Below the pieces are notes generated by a model that was not told where the DNA came from, did no database searches, and was given only the letters and a program-made list of their open reading frames with translations. DNA of 64,000 nt from NCBI GenBank assembly GCA_965223035.1, contig OZ244980.1, positions 5,952,001 to 6,016,000 on the forward strand. Direction: 5' to 3'. The stretch comes from CAMDPA01 sp965223035 (lineage in GTDB: Bacteria; Pseudomonadota; Alphaproteobacteria; Rhizobiales; Hyphomicrobiaceae). Positions 8,462 through 16,193 of this stretch are shown in pieces; positions within the stretch are counted from its first letter, which is position 1, and the number at the start of each line of letters is the position of its first letter. The position numbers and the translations under genes were made by a program.

Positions 8462-9134
8462 GATCATTGCCGTGCTCGGCGGCACCGGCGCGGAAGGCTC
8501 CGGCTTGGCGTTGCGCTGGGCACACGCGGGCCTGTCGGTCGTCATCGGCTCCCGCGATCGGGCCAGGGCGGCTGAAACGGCCGCGCAGCTCAACACCCAG
8601 CTTGGACGCGAAGCCCTGGACGGGGACGATAATGAGCGGGCGGCCGAGCGGGCCGACATCGTGGTGTTGGCCGTCCCGTTCGCGGCGCAACAGGCGACCG
8701 CGGTGCCGCTGAGGACCGCACTCGCCGGTAAGGTTTTGATCGACGTCACGGTGCCGTTGAAGCCGCCCAGGGTCGACCGGGTCGAGCTTCCCAATGGGCG
8801 TTCAGCCGTTGCCCAGCTGGCCGAGTTGCTGGATCCAACCACCCAGGTGGTGGCCGCATTTCAGAATGTCGGTGCCCATCATTTGAAGGATTTGGATCAT
8901 CGGATCGCCTGCGATGTGCTGGTGTGCGCCGATCTGAAGGCCGCGCGTGATGTCGGGATCGCGCTGGCGCAGGCGGCAGGGCTCAAGGGCATCCACGCCG
9001 GGCCGCTGGCCAATGCGGCGGCGGTCGAGGCGATGACGGCCGTGCTGATCGCCATCAACCAAGCCTACAAGGTCAGGGCCTCGGGCCTGTCGATCACCGG
9101 ATTGGCGGGGGCAACGCAGCGGGGGTCGGGCTGA
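8448..9134 (+). CDS. npdG: F420:NADP oxidoreductase (NADPH-dependent F420 reductase)
   Basis: 228 residues, the family's length. The Rossmann nucleotide loop is at the N-terminus (IIAVLGGTGAEGSGLALRWA) followed by VVIGSRDRARA, which reads the NADP phosphate through Ser-Arg. Also seen are VVLAVPFAAQ, LIDVTVPLKPPR, VVAAFQNVGAHHL and the C-terminal GLSITGLAG. The enzyme passes hydride between NADPH and F420 and so feeds F420-dependent reductases. The frame is open further upstream, but ATG 8448 is chosen because GGGAAGGA lies at 8433-8440 and homologues start at this point. It overlaps fbiC by 14 nt and cofC by 1 nt (TGATG), so translation is probably coupled. Confidence 0.93.
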   Translation: MLNDKIIAVLGGTGAEGSGLALRWAHAGLSVVIGSRDRARAAETAAQLNTQLGREALDGDDNERAAERADIVVLAVPFAAQQATAVPLRTALAGKVLIDVTVPLKPPRVDRVELPNGRSAVAQLAELLDPTTQVVAAFQNVGAHHLKDLDHRIACDVLVCADLKAARDVGIALAQAAGLKGIHAGPLANAAAVEAMTAVLIAINQAYKVRASGLSITGLAGATQRGSG

Positions 9135-9757
9135 TGCATGCCGTGGTGATCCCCTACCGCGGCCCGGACGGCGCGAAACAACGGCTGGCGAGCGCCCTGT
9201 CGCCGCTGGCCCGACGCACCGTCTCGGCCGCCATGCTTCGCCATGTCTACGGCGTCGCGATCGGGACGGTGGGTGCGGAACATGTCCTGGTGGCGTGCTC
9301 GAGCGCCGCGGCGATCTGTGACATCTGCGCCAGCGGTAGCCAAATCCTGGAGGCGCGGTTAATCGGATTGAACGGGGCGCTGGATGCGGCCTGTGGCCGG
9401 CTGTGGTCATCGGGCTATCTTACGGCAACGATCATCGCCGCCGATCTGCCACTGTTGCGTGCAGCAGATTTGGCTGAAATGCTGCCCGGCGACGATCGAT
9501 CCATCAAAATTGCTCCGGATCATGCCGGTCGGGGGACCAACGGGCTGACGGTTCCGCTGCGTTCGCGACCGCGCTTTCAATTCGGTGCAAACAGCTTTGC
9601 CAAGCACTGTGCCGCCACCAGCCGCATGGGACTCAAAGCGATGGTCGTGCGCCGGGACGGTCTTGCCAACGATGTCGATGTGGAGGCCGACCTGGCCTGG
9701 ATCGGCAGCACGGGAACGGCCGATGAGCTTGAGCTGAGCCGAAGCTTGACGCGGTGA
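9134..9757 (+). CDS. cofC: 2-phospho-L-lactate (or phosphoenolpyruvate) guanylyltransferase
   Basis: 207 residues of the CofC/FbiD nucleotidyltransferase fold. The enzyme activates the 3-carbon phospho-acid with GTP for transfer to FO by CofD. Motifs: VIPYRGPDGAKQRLASALS (substrate and nucleotide loop with the conserved Lys), TIIAADLPLL (metal-binding Asp), DHAGRGTNGLTVPL (phosphate contacts), FQFGANSFAKH and LANDVDVEADLAW. Which acid it uses (2-phospholactate, PEP or 3-phosphoglycerate) cannot be read from the sequence. It starts by a TGATG overlap with npdG and ends by TGATG into the CoA-transferase gene. cofD and cofE are not in the window. Confidence 0.93.
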   Translation: MHAVVIPYRGPDGAKQRLASALSPLARRTVSAAMLRHVYGVAIGTVGAEHVLVACSSAAAICDICASGSQILEARLIGLNGALDAACGRLWSSGYLTATIIAADLPLLRAADLAEMLPGDDRSIKIAPDHAGRGTNGLTVPLRSRPRFQFGANSFAKHCAATSRMGLKAMVVRRDGLANDVDVEADLAWIGSTGTADELELSRSLTR

Positions 9758-10983
9758 TGGGGGATCAGATGATGGTCGCTGGGGCGCTGGCAGGACTTAG
9801 GGTGTTGGATCTGACGTCGGTGGTGTTTGGCCCGCTCGCCACTCAGATGCTGGGCGATCAGGGCGCCGACGTAATCAAGATCGAGGCGCCGGACGGCGAT
9901 ACCACGCGTTATACGGGGCCGGCGCGCTCGCCCGGCATGGCAGCCCTGTTTCTCGGACTCAATCGCAACAAACGGTCCTTGGTTCTCGATCTCAAGCAGC
10001 CGGCCGCCAAGCGCGCGATGTGGCGGCTGATCGATGGTGCCGACGTGCTGGTCCACTCGATCCGGCCGCAAAAGGTCGCCAAGCTGGGATTTGCCCCCGA
10101 GGCGGTCTTGAGCCGGCGACCGCAGCTGATCTATGCCGCGTTGACGGGTTACGGCAGCGATGGGCCTTTGAGCGGGCAACCGGCTTACGATGATGTGATC
10201 CAGGGGCAATCCGGCATGGCGGCGCTGATCGGCGACATCGTGGGCGAGCCGCGCTACGCGCCGATGATCATCGGCGACAAGACCTGCGGACTGGTGGCGG
10301 CGCAAGCGATCACCGCCGCGCTGCTTGCCCGCGAGCGCACGGGGCAAGGTCAATACGTCGAAGTGCCGATGCTGGAGACCATGGTCGCCTTCACGCTGGC
10401 CGAACACCTTTATGGTCACACCTTCAAACCGCCGAAGCAGCCGATCGGCTACGCTCGGGTGCTGGCGCCGTGGCGCCGCCCCTACAAGACCAGCGACGGC
10501 TACATCTCGATGCTGGTCTATACCGACGCACAATGGCGCCGCTTCTGGCAGTTGGTGGATCGCGCCGAGCTGAGCGATGACCCCCGGTTCTCGACGATGG
10601 CGGCCCGGGCCGACAATATCGCTGAAGTCTACCGCATCGCCGGGGCTCATATGCTGGAGCGTTCAACCGAGGAATGGCTCAAGGTGCTCGAAGGGTTGGA
10701 GATTCCCTGCGCGCGGGTGCGTGGCTTGGAGGATCTGCTGCAGGAGGATCACTTGCATGCCGTAGGGTTTTTCCACGACATGGCGCACCCGACCGAGGGC
10801 GACCTCCTGATGCCGGGGCCGGCAGTGCAATTCTCAGTCACCCCTGCGGCCATCGTCCGCCATCAGCCGAAGCTGGGGGAGCACTCCGTGGAAATCTTAC
10901 GCGAGATCGGTGTAAGCCCGGGCGAGATCGAGCACATGTTGCAAAACGGGGCGACAATTGGCGGTCGAGGACCCGAAAGCTGA
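9757..10983 (+). CDS. Class III (CaiB/BaiF/Frc) CoA-transferase
   Basis: 408 residues (GTG 9754 would add one). It starts ALAGLRVLDLTSVVFGP, with LGDQGADVIKIEAPDGD, LGLNRNKRSLVLDLKQP, LIYAALTGYGSDGPLSGQPA, YDDVIQGQSG, and IIGDKTCGLVAAQAITAAL, where Asp of GDKT is at the position of the catalytic Asp of formyl-CoA transferase. It moves CoA between carboxylic acids; the substrate is unknown. Overlap with cofC (TGATG) places it in the F420 operon, so an acid that needs F420 chemistry is a reasonable guess. A MaoC-like gene follows after 13 bases. Confidence 0.88.
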   Translation: MGDQMMVAGALAGLRVLDLTSVVFGPLATQMLGDQGADVIKIEAPDGDTTRYTGPARSPGMAALFLGLNRNKRSLVLDLKQPAAKRAMWRLIDGADVLVHSIRPQKVAKLGFAPEAVLSRRPQLIYAALTGYGSDGPLSGQPAYDDVIQGQSGMAALIGDIVGEPRYAPMIIGDKTCGLVAAQAITAALLARERTGQGQYVEVPMLETMVAFTLAEHLYGHTFKPPKQPIGYARVLAPWRRPYKTSDGYISMLVYTDAQWRRFWQLVDRAELSDDPRFSTMAARADNIAEVYRIAGAHMLERSTEEWLKVLEGLEIPCARVRGLEDLLQEDHLHAVGFFHDMAHPTEGDLLMPGPAVQFSVTPAAIVRHQPKLGEHSVEILREIGVSPGEIEHMLQNGATIGGRGPES

Positions 10984-10996
10984 GAAAGGATGTGTC

Positions 10997-11467
10997 ATGC
11001 GCACCGTCGGCATAGGGCTTTATTGGAACGACTTGACCGTTGGCGAGCGCTTCCGGACCCTCAACCGCACCGTCACCGATGCCGATATCGTGCAATTCAT
11101 CGGCGTCACCGGTATGGTTGAAACGTTGTTTACCGATCTGTCGTTCTCGGCCGATCACGGCGTCTTGCGAGGCCGCGTGGCGCCGGCGGCGCTGACCTAC
11201 ACAATGATCGAAGGACTGCTGTGTCAGGCGACGATGCAGACCACCGGATTGGCGCTGCTTGAGGTCGAAAAGAAGGTCCTGGCGCCTGTGTTTGCCGGCG
11301 ACACGGTTCACGCGGAAGTGCAGATCACCGCGGTTCGACCAACGTCAAAGGGCAACCGCGGGATCGTAACATCGATCAATACTGTCAAGAACCATAAGGG
11401 TGAGACGGTGATGGAATATCGCGCCGTGCGGATGATGGCGGGGCGGGAGGACGCGCACCGGTCGTGA
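10997..11467 (+). CDS. MaoC-like hotdog-fold protein (probable acyl-CoA hydratase relative)
   Basis: 156 residues. It has YWNDLTVGERFRTLNRTVTDADIVQFIGVTG, the MaoC entry strand and helix, then GRVAPAALTYTMIEGLLCQ and LALLEVEKKVLAPVFAGDTV, a standard hotdog core. The canonical hydratase box (GDxNPxH) is not present; the region reads FTDLSFSADHGVLRGRVAP, retaining only an Asp and a His. It could be a hydratase with altered chemistry, a thioesterase or a binding protein. The start is set by GAAAGGA at 10984-10990. It is the last gene of the F420 operon. Confidence 0.75.
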   Translation: MRTVGIGLYWNDLTVGERFRTLNRTVTDADIVQFIGVTGMVETLFTDLSFSADHGVLRGRVAPAALTYTMIEGLLCQATMQTTGLALLEVEKKVLAPVFAGDTVHAEVQITAVRPTSKGNRGIVTSINTVKNHKGETVMEYRAVRMMAGREDAHRS

Positions 11468-11594
11468 CCGGTTCAGGCGGTCAGCGTTCTTCCCAGTCAC
11501 ACGAACGTGAAATCTCTTGCTTTGAATCAACCCAAATCATCGGGTGTTCTAGCCGTGGCGAAACCATATCATGACTGTCAAGTGGAGGAGATTG

Positions 11595-11900
11595 ATGAGC
11601 AACAAAATCGCGACAGCCGCAATCATCGCAGGCGCCGTTGCCATGGCGACGGCCGGTGTGGCCAGCCAAGCCAACGCGGCCAAGGGCGACAAGTGCTACG
11701 GCATTTCGCTCGCCGGCAAGAATGACTGCAAAGCCGGAGCGGGCACCACCTGCGCTGGGACCTCGACGGTGGACTACCAGGGCAACGCCTGGACCATCGT
11801 TCCCGCCGGCACGTGTGAGAAGCTTGCGTGGGATAAGATCCTTCCTGGTGGGCGCAAGGGCAGCCTGGAGGAGCTGAAGCGCGATCTGCCAAAGACCTAA
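11595..11900 (+). CDS. bufA1: Bufferin-1 precursor (DUF2282)
   Basis: 101 residues: a signal peptide (MSNKIATAAIIAGAVAMATA...ANA, cleaved near residue 30) and a short mature peptide with four cysteines: KCYGISLAGKNDC, TTCAGTSTVDYQGNAW and VPAGTC. This is the DUF2282 bufferin pattern. The cysteines are modified to thiooxazole-like heterocycles by the BufB/BufC pair and the peptide sequesters copper (established for characterised bufferins). It is exported to the periplasm. GGAGGAG at 11584-11590 fixes ATG 11595 over the upstream ATG. A hairpin after the gene separates it from bufB. Confidence 0.93.
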   Translation: MSNKIATAAIIAGAVAMATAGVASQANAAKGDKCYGISLAGKNDCKAGAGTTCAGTSTVDYQGNAWTIVPAGTCEKLAWDKILPGGRKGSLEELKRDLPKT

Positions 11901-11933
11901 CTGGCCGTGGTTTGGCTCTGAAGCGATCGCGCC

Positions 11934-11959
11934 CAGGCGGGCTCTGAGCCCGCCTGTTT
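11934..11959 (+). terminator. Hairpin between bufA and bufB (possible attenuator)
   Basis: Arms 11934-11943 (CAGGCGGGCT) and 11947-11956 (AGCCCGCCTG), perfect 10 bp with a 3-base loop, followed by TTTG. Looks like a partial terminator that would keep the substrate peptide in excess of its modifying enzymes. Confidence 0.65.
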
Positions 11960-11994
11960 GTCACCGGCGAACGCGACGGGTATTGGAGATGACG

Positions 11995-12897
11995 ATGGAC
12001 GGTGGCTGTTCGGCTACCGAACTGCGACTGCCCCTGAGCGCGGGCGTCGGGCTCAAGGCCCAGCATTATGACATCGTGCTCGACCAACGCCCGAAACTCG
12101 GCTGGTTTGAGGTTCATCCTGAGAACTACATGGGTGCCGGTGGGCCTCCCCATCATTATTTGACGCGGATCCGTGAGCGCTATCCGCTGTCGCTGCACGG
12201 GGTCGGTTTATCGATCGGCGGGGCGCGTGCCTTGGACATCGCCCACCTTGACCGGCTGAAGGCGTTGATCGATCGCTACCAGCCGGAACAATTCTCCGAG
12301 CATCTCGCCTGGTCGACGCACGAGGTTGGCTACCTCAGCGACCTGCTTCCCCTGCCCTACACCGACGAGACCCTCGCTACGGTGTGCCGTCACATCGACC
12401 AGGCGCAGCAGCATCTCGGCCGGCACCTGCTGTTGGAAAATCCCTCGGTGTATGTGGCGTTCGAGGCCAGCAGTCATGATGAGATCGGGTTCTTGAACGA
12501 GGTGGTCAAACGGACCGGATGCGGATTGCTGCTGGACGTGAACAATGTCTATGTTTCGTCCACCAATCTGGCGCGCGACCCCGAAGCCTACATCGACGCT
12601 TTCCCGATGCAGCATGTGGGCGAAATCCACCTGGCCGGGCATGCCGAAGACAGCGATGCCGCCGGCGATCGGCTGTTGATCGACAGCCATGACCGCTGCG
12701 TCATCGACCCGGTCTGGGAGCTTTATCGCCGCGCCGTGGTGCGCGGCGGTCCGAGGCCGACGTTGATCGAATGGGACGACGACATTCCGGAATGGGACGA
12801 CCTCTACGCTGAAGCGCAGCGGGCGGAGCGAATCATGCAGGGCGTGAGCGCCTGCGATGCCGAGGGGGACGGGCGCGATGCCGAGACCATGGCATGA
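11995..12897 (+). CDS. bufB1: MNIO-family bufferin-modifying enzyme (DUF692)
   Basis: 300 residues. BufB is a multinuclear non-haem iron oxidase with a TIM-barrel fold that installs heterocycles on bufferin cysteines, working with BufC. Metal-ligand motifs visible in order: GWFEVHPENYM (Glu/His), LHGVGLSIGG, FSEHLAWSTH, LLENPSVYV, LLLDVNNVYVSS (Asp-Asn), GEIHLAGHAED (His pair), DSHDRCVIDPVW and LIEWDDDIP. All are intact. GGAG at 11985-11988 suits ATG 11995 (6-nt spacing); ATG 11989 is too close. The 3' end overlaps bufC. Confidence 0.92.
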   Translation: MDGGCSATELRLPLSAGVGLKAQHYDIVLDQRPKLGWFEVHPENYMGAGGPPHHYLTRIRERYPLSLHGVGLSIGGARALDIAHLDRLKALIDRYQPEQFSEHLAWSTHEVGYLSDLLPLPYTDETLATVCRHIDQAQQHLGRHLLLENPSVYVAFEASSHDEIGFLNEVVKRTGCGLLLDVNNVYVSSTNLARDPEAYIDAFPMQHVGEIHLAGHAEDSDAAGDRLLIDSHDRCVIDPVWELYRRAVVRGGPRPTLIEWDDDIPEWDDLYAEAQRAERIMQGVSACDAEGDGRDAETMA

Positions 12898-13705
12898 GAT
12901 CCAGTCGGCATTGCTCGCGGCGCTGCGGGACCCGAGGCTTCCCTATCCTGATACCCTGGTGGCCGGCGCTGGCGGTGCGAAGGCGGCCCGCTTCAATGTC
13001 TATCGCAACAACAGTGCCGTCAGCCTGACTGATGCGCTGGCCGCCAACTTCCCGGTGACACAGGCGCTGGTGGGTGAACTGTTTTTCGCGCAGATGGCGA
13101 GAAGTTACATGGCCGAGCATCCGCCGCCGACGCCGGTGCTGTTGGACTATGGCGCGACGTTTGCCGATTTCATCGCCGGCTTCACACCTGCACAGAACGT
13201 GCCGTTCCTGCCGGACGTGGCCCGGCTCGAGCGGTTTTATTGCGAGGCTTTCAATGCCGCTGACGCGACGGCATTGACCGCCGATCGGCTCAGCGATATT
13301 CCGCAGGAGGATCTGTGCCGCCTGCGCTTGCACGTGCATCCGTCGGCGCGGTTGTTGTCGAGCGATTGGCCGATCTTCTCGATTTGGCAGGCGCATCAAA
13401 CCAGTGTCGATCCGGCCGATGCCCTGGCCGCGCTCGATTGGCACGGCGAGGCCGGCGCGTTGGTTCGCCCCGATCTCACGGTTCAAGCGCACCTGTTAGC
13501 GCCCGTCGCCTTCGACTTCCTGTCCAATCTTAAAGCGGGATATTCGCTGGAAGCGGCGATCGAAGCGGGCGGCGCCGATGTGGCGGGCGACCTGGCCGGA
13601 CTGCTCAGTTTCGTGTTTGCTGCAGGATTCATCGTGGGTGTCGGTTCCGGACCAGGGGCCGCGGCCGATGAGGTGGCACGACAAGCAACGGGGGTGGGCA
13701 GATGA
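12878..13705 (+). CDS. bufC1: BufC partner protein (DUF2063)
   Basis: 275 residues. It starts PRPWHEIQSALLAALRDP, then RFNVYRNNSAVSLTDALAANFPVTQALVGELFF, the characteristic DUF2063 N-terminal domain, YMAEHPPPTPVLLDYGATFADFI and LPDVARLERFY. BufC recognises the leader of the bufferin precursor and delivers it to BufB. The gene overlaps bufB by 20 nt and the doxX gene by 4 nt (ATGA), so the three are translated together. ATG 12878 is preferred over the longer frame because it matches the family start and has GAGGGGGACGGG upstream. Cytosolic. Confidence 0.9.
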   Translation: MPRPWHEIQSALLAALRDPRLPYPDTLVAGAGGAKAARFNVYRNNSAVSLTDALAANFPVTQALVGELFFAQMARSYMAEHPPPTPVLLDYGATFADFIAGFTPAQNVPFLPDVARLERFYCEAFNAADATALTADRLSDIPQEDLCRLRLHVHPSARLLSSDWPIFSIWQAHQTSVDPADALAALDWHGEAGALVRPDLTVQAHLLAPVAFDFLSNLKAGYSLEAAIEAGGADVAGDLAGLLSFVFAAGFIVGVGSGPGAAADEVARQATGVGR

Positions 13706-14283
13706 GCGTGATCGACGGGCTGTGCGACTTGCACGACGGTTTTTTCCGGTGGCTGAACAAGGCGACCGATGGCTGGTTCGTCGGATTGGCGGCGCGGTTC
13801 GTGTTCGCCGGTGTGCTGATGGTGTATTTTCTCAATTCCGCCAGCACGAAGGTGGGCTCCGGCTTTCCCGACATGTTTATCGCGCAGGCCGGTGCCTACG
13901 CCCAGATCCTGCCTCCGATCGCCGAGGAATATGGTTACGATGCCTCCGCCATTCCGTTCTTTCCATACGGTCTCATCGTCTATGCGGGAACCTATGCGGA
14001 GTTTCTGCTGCCGGTGCTGATCGTCATTGGTCTTTTCACCCGAGTGGCGAGCCTGGGGATGATCATCTTCATCGCCGTCATGACCTATATCGACATCTAT
14101 TTTCATGATGCCGACGCCAAGGCGATCGGCGCGCTGTTCGATCGTATCCCCGATAGCCCGATCGCCGATCAGCGGCTGCTGTGGAGCTTCTTGCTGCTCG
14201 TGTTGGTGTTGCGCGGGCCCGGCTTGATCTCGCTCGATGCTGTGCTGGGGCGCTTGTTTCGGACACCGAAGTGGGCTGATTGA
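13702..14283 (+). CDS. DoxX-family membrane protein of the bufferin operon
   Basis: 193 residues with about four membrane helices: ARFVFAGVLMVYFLNSASTK, then FLLPVLIVIGLFTRVASLGMIIFIAVMTYIDIYF and a C-terminal helix WSFLLLVLVLRGPGLIS. DoxX proteins are often the fourth gene of bufABC clusters, where they are thought to help with redox or metal handling at the membrane; the mechanism is not known. It starts by ATGA overlap with bufC. No T-rich terminator follows; a family B repeat lies about 80 bases downstream. Confidence 0.85.
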   Translation: MSVIDGLCDLHDGFFRWLNKATDGWFVGLAARFVFAGVLMVYFLNSASTKVGSGFPDMFIAQAGAYAQILPPIAEEYGYDASAIPFFPYGLIVYAGTYAEFLLPVLIVIGLFTRVASLGMIIFIAVMTYIDIYFHDADAKAIGALFDRIPDSPIADQRLLWSFLLLVLVLRGPGLISLDAVLGRLFRTPKWAD

Positions 14284-14364
14284 TCAACCGCAAAAGTCTT
14301 ATCCGATGTGACGCCGGCGGGTGACCGATGACGGTCGGCGGGGTATCGTCGATGTCACGTTACA

Positions 14365-14417
14365 GCGTTTTAGAGCGGGCCGGCATAGCGATTCCGCCTA
14401 GGGCGGAAATGATGTAG
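14365..14417. repeat. Family B repeat copy (B3)
   Basis: TTTTAGAGCGGGCCGGCATA then GCGATTCCGCCTAGGGCGG and AAATGATGTAG. Central palindrome CCGCCTAGGGCGG. Lies just upstream of the BadI-like gene. Confidence 0.65.
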
Positions 14418-14440
14418 CGCGCACAAGAGGCGGATCTGAC

Positions 14441-15238
14441 ATGGACTATACCGATATCCTCTATAATGAGCGGGAGGGCGTGGCCCGCATCACGATCAAC
14501 CGCGAAAAGGTGATGAACGCGTTTCGGGCCAACACCTGCGAGGAGTTGATCCACGCCTTCCAGCGCGCCGGCTGGAATGATGATGTCGGTGTGATCGTGC
14601 TGACGGGCGCCGGCGATCGTGCGTTTTCAACGGGCGGCGATCAGTCGTCCCATCAAGACGACGCGGGCGGCAGCGGCTACGGCGGTCGTGGCGCTATCGG
14701 ATTGCCGATCGAGGACGTGCAGTCGTTGATCCGCGATGTGCCGAAGCCTGTGATCGCGCGAGTCAACGGCTATGCGATTGGCGGCGGTAACGTGTTGGTC
14801 ACGGTGTGTGATCTGGCGATCGCTTCGGACAAGGCGATATTCGGCCAGGTTGGACCGCGGGTCGGCTCGGTCGATCCGGGTTGGGGAACCGCTTATCTTG
14901 CGCGCATCGTCGGTGAGAAAAAGGCGCGCGAAATCTGGTACCTGTGCCGGCGCTACTCGGCCAGCGAGGCACTGGCGATGGGCCTGGTCAACGCCGTGGT
15001 CGCGCATGAGGCGCTCGACCGGGAAGTGGATGCGTGGTGCCGCGAAATTCTGGACCTCAGCCCGACGGCGCTGGCGCTGGCCAAGCGTTCGTTTAACCTG
15101 GACACGGAGAATATCCGGGCGATCGGCGCCATCGGATTTGAGGCGTTGCGGCTGTTTTACGGAACCGATGAAGCCAGGGAAGGCGTGCGCGCCTTCAAGC
15201 AGAAGCGCAAACCGAGGTTCCGGCCCGAGCCTTCTTAG
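14441..15238 (+). CDS. badI: BadI-like 2-ketocyclohexanecarboxyl-CoA hydrolase (crotonase family)
   Basis: 265 residues. Crotonase fold close to BadI and MenB: KVMNAFRANTCEELI, VIVLTGAGDRAFSTGGDQSSH, KPVIARVNGYAIGGGNVL (oxyanion hole), IFGQVGPRVGSVDPGWGTAYLARIVG, KKAREIWYLCRRYSASEALAMGLVN and a C-terminal KQKRKPRFR. FSTGGDQS and SVDPG(W/Y)GTAYLAR match BadI, which hydrolytically opens the ring of 2-ketocyclohexanecarboxyl-CoA in cyclohexanecarboxylate and benzoate degradation, better than MenB (SFDGGYG). I see no other bad genes, so the in vivo substrate is uncertain. The TAG stop sits exactly at the TA target duplication of the downstream IS element. Confidence 0.8.
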   Translation: MDYTDILYNEREGVARITINREKVMNAFRANTCEELIHAFQRAGWNDDVGVIVLTGAGDRAFSTGGDQSSHQDDAGGSGYGGRGAIGLPIEDVQSLIRDVPKPVIARVNGYAIGGGNVLVTVCDLAIASDKAIFGQVGPRVGSVDPGWGTAYLARIVGEKKAREIWYLCRRYSASEALAMGLVNAVVAHEALDREVDAWCREILDLSPTALALAKRSFNLDTENIRAIGAIGFEALRLFYGTDEAREGVRAFKQKRKPRFRPEPS

Positions 15239-15250
15239 AGCATGATCACT

Positions 15251-15847
15251 TTAGATGGAAGCATAACCTGAGTTTGCGAAGTAGTTTGCGAGCTCGTCGC
15301 GGGTGAATTGGCTCAGCAAATCGCCGATCCGGTGCCAAAGGTCGTCGACTGTGCGTTCGCGCGCCTTGCCGATCAGATGCTTGAGCTTTGAAAAAACTTG
15401 CTCGATCGGATTGAGATCCGGCGAGTAAGGCGGCAGGAACAGGCGATGAGCACGTGCATTCTTGATGGCGCGGCGGACGGCCTTGCCTTTGTGCGAGCCG
15501 AGATTGTCCATGATGACGATGTCGCCAGGTGATAGCGTCGGCACCAGGAACTGCTCGACATAGGCCAGGAAACTGATGCCGTTGATCGGACCATCGAGCA
15601 CGCAGGGTGCATCGATCCTGTCGATCCGCAGAGCAGCAAGGAATGTCAGTGTGCGCCAGCGTCCGTGAGGGACCTTGTCGATCAGGCGTTGGCCGCGCGG
15701 CGCCCAGCCTCTGAGCGGCGCCATGTTCGTTTTCGTCCAGGTCTCGTCAAGGAAAACCAGCCGGTGCGGGTCGATGTGCGCTTGATATTTGATCCAGCGT
15801 GCCCGTCGACGTGCGACGTCAGGCCGGTCTCGTTCGGCTGCGACCAC
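15251..15847 (-). CDS. IS630 transposase, C-terminal DDE part (second frame)
   Basis: About 198 residues from the GTG at 15847, in the +1 frame relative to the N-terminal part. DDE catalytic residues are all present: LVFLDETW, IVIMDNLGSHKG, and YSPDLNPIEQVFSKLK. It has no good ribosome binding site of its own and is probably expressed as a fusion with the upstream frame by slippage on an 8-A run at 15857-15850 (minus strand). If slippage does not occur, the element is inactive. The C-terminus ANYFANSGYASI is the normal family end. Confidence 0.88.
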   Translation of the reverse strand: MVAAERDRPDVARRRARWIKYQAHIDPHRLVFLDETWTKTNMAPLRGWAPRGQRLIDKVPHGRWRTLTFLAALRIDRIDAPCVLDGPINGISFLAYVEQFLVPTLSPGDIVIMDNLGSHKGKAVRRAIKNARAHRLFLPPYSPDLNPIEQVFSKLKHLIGKARERTVDDLWHRIGDLLSQFTRDELANYFANSGYASI

Positions 15848-16193
15848 GGTTTTTTTTATGGCTCAAGCCTTCGCGATGGACGAAATTCCAGACCGCACCA
15901 TAGCTCACGATGATGCCGCGTTCGGCAAGTTCAGATTGCAGGCCACGCAGAGAAACATCTGTCTCAGCGTTGATGCGATCGAGCAACCAATCGCGTTCAG
16001 CTGCCAGCGCGAATGGACGGTGCCCGCCCATCCGCCGCGCAGAAACGCTGCCCGTCGCACGGAAGCGTTGCGACCACTTGACAACCGCTGAAACGCTGAC
16101 ACCGAAGCGATCGGCCACGGCGCGGCAGCTCAACCCTGAATTCAAGGCATCAATCACACGTTCGCGCAGATCATCGGAATAAGGTCGTGCCAT
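15819..16193 (-). CDS. IS630 transposase, N-terminal DNA-binding part (first frame)
   Basis: From ATG 16193: MARPYSDDLRERVIDALNSG, SCRAVADRFGVSVSAVVKWSQRFRATGS (helix-turn-helix that binds the IS ends), then LRGLQSELAERGIIVSYGAVWNFV. After HKK the frame meets eight As and runs to a stop at 15819; skipping one base there leads into the DDE domain, where the text resumes as the expected VAAERDRPDVARRRARW. An alternative start 13 codons upstream exists but homologues begin MARPYS. Confidence 0.88.
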   Translation of the reverse strand: MARPYSDDLRERVIDALNSGLSCRAVADRFGVSVSAVVKWSQRFRATGSVSARRMGGHRPFALAAERDWLLDRINAETDVSLRGLQSELAERGIIVSYGAVWNFVHREGLSHKKNRGRSRTRPA

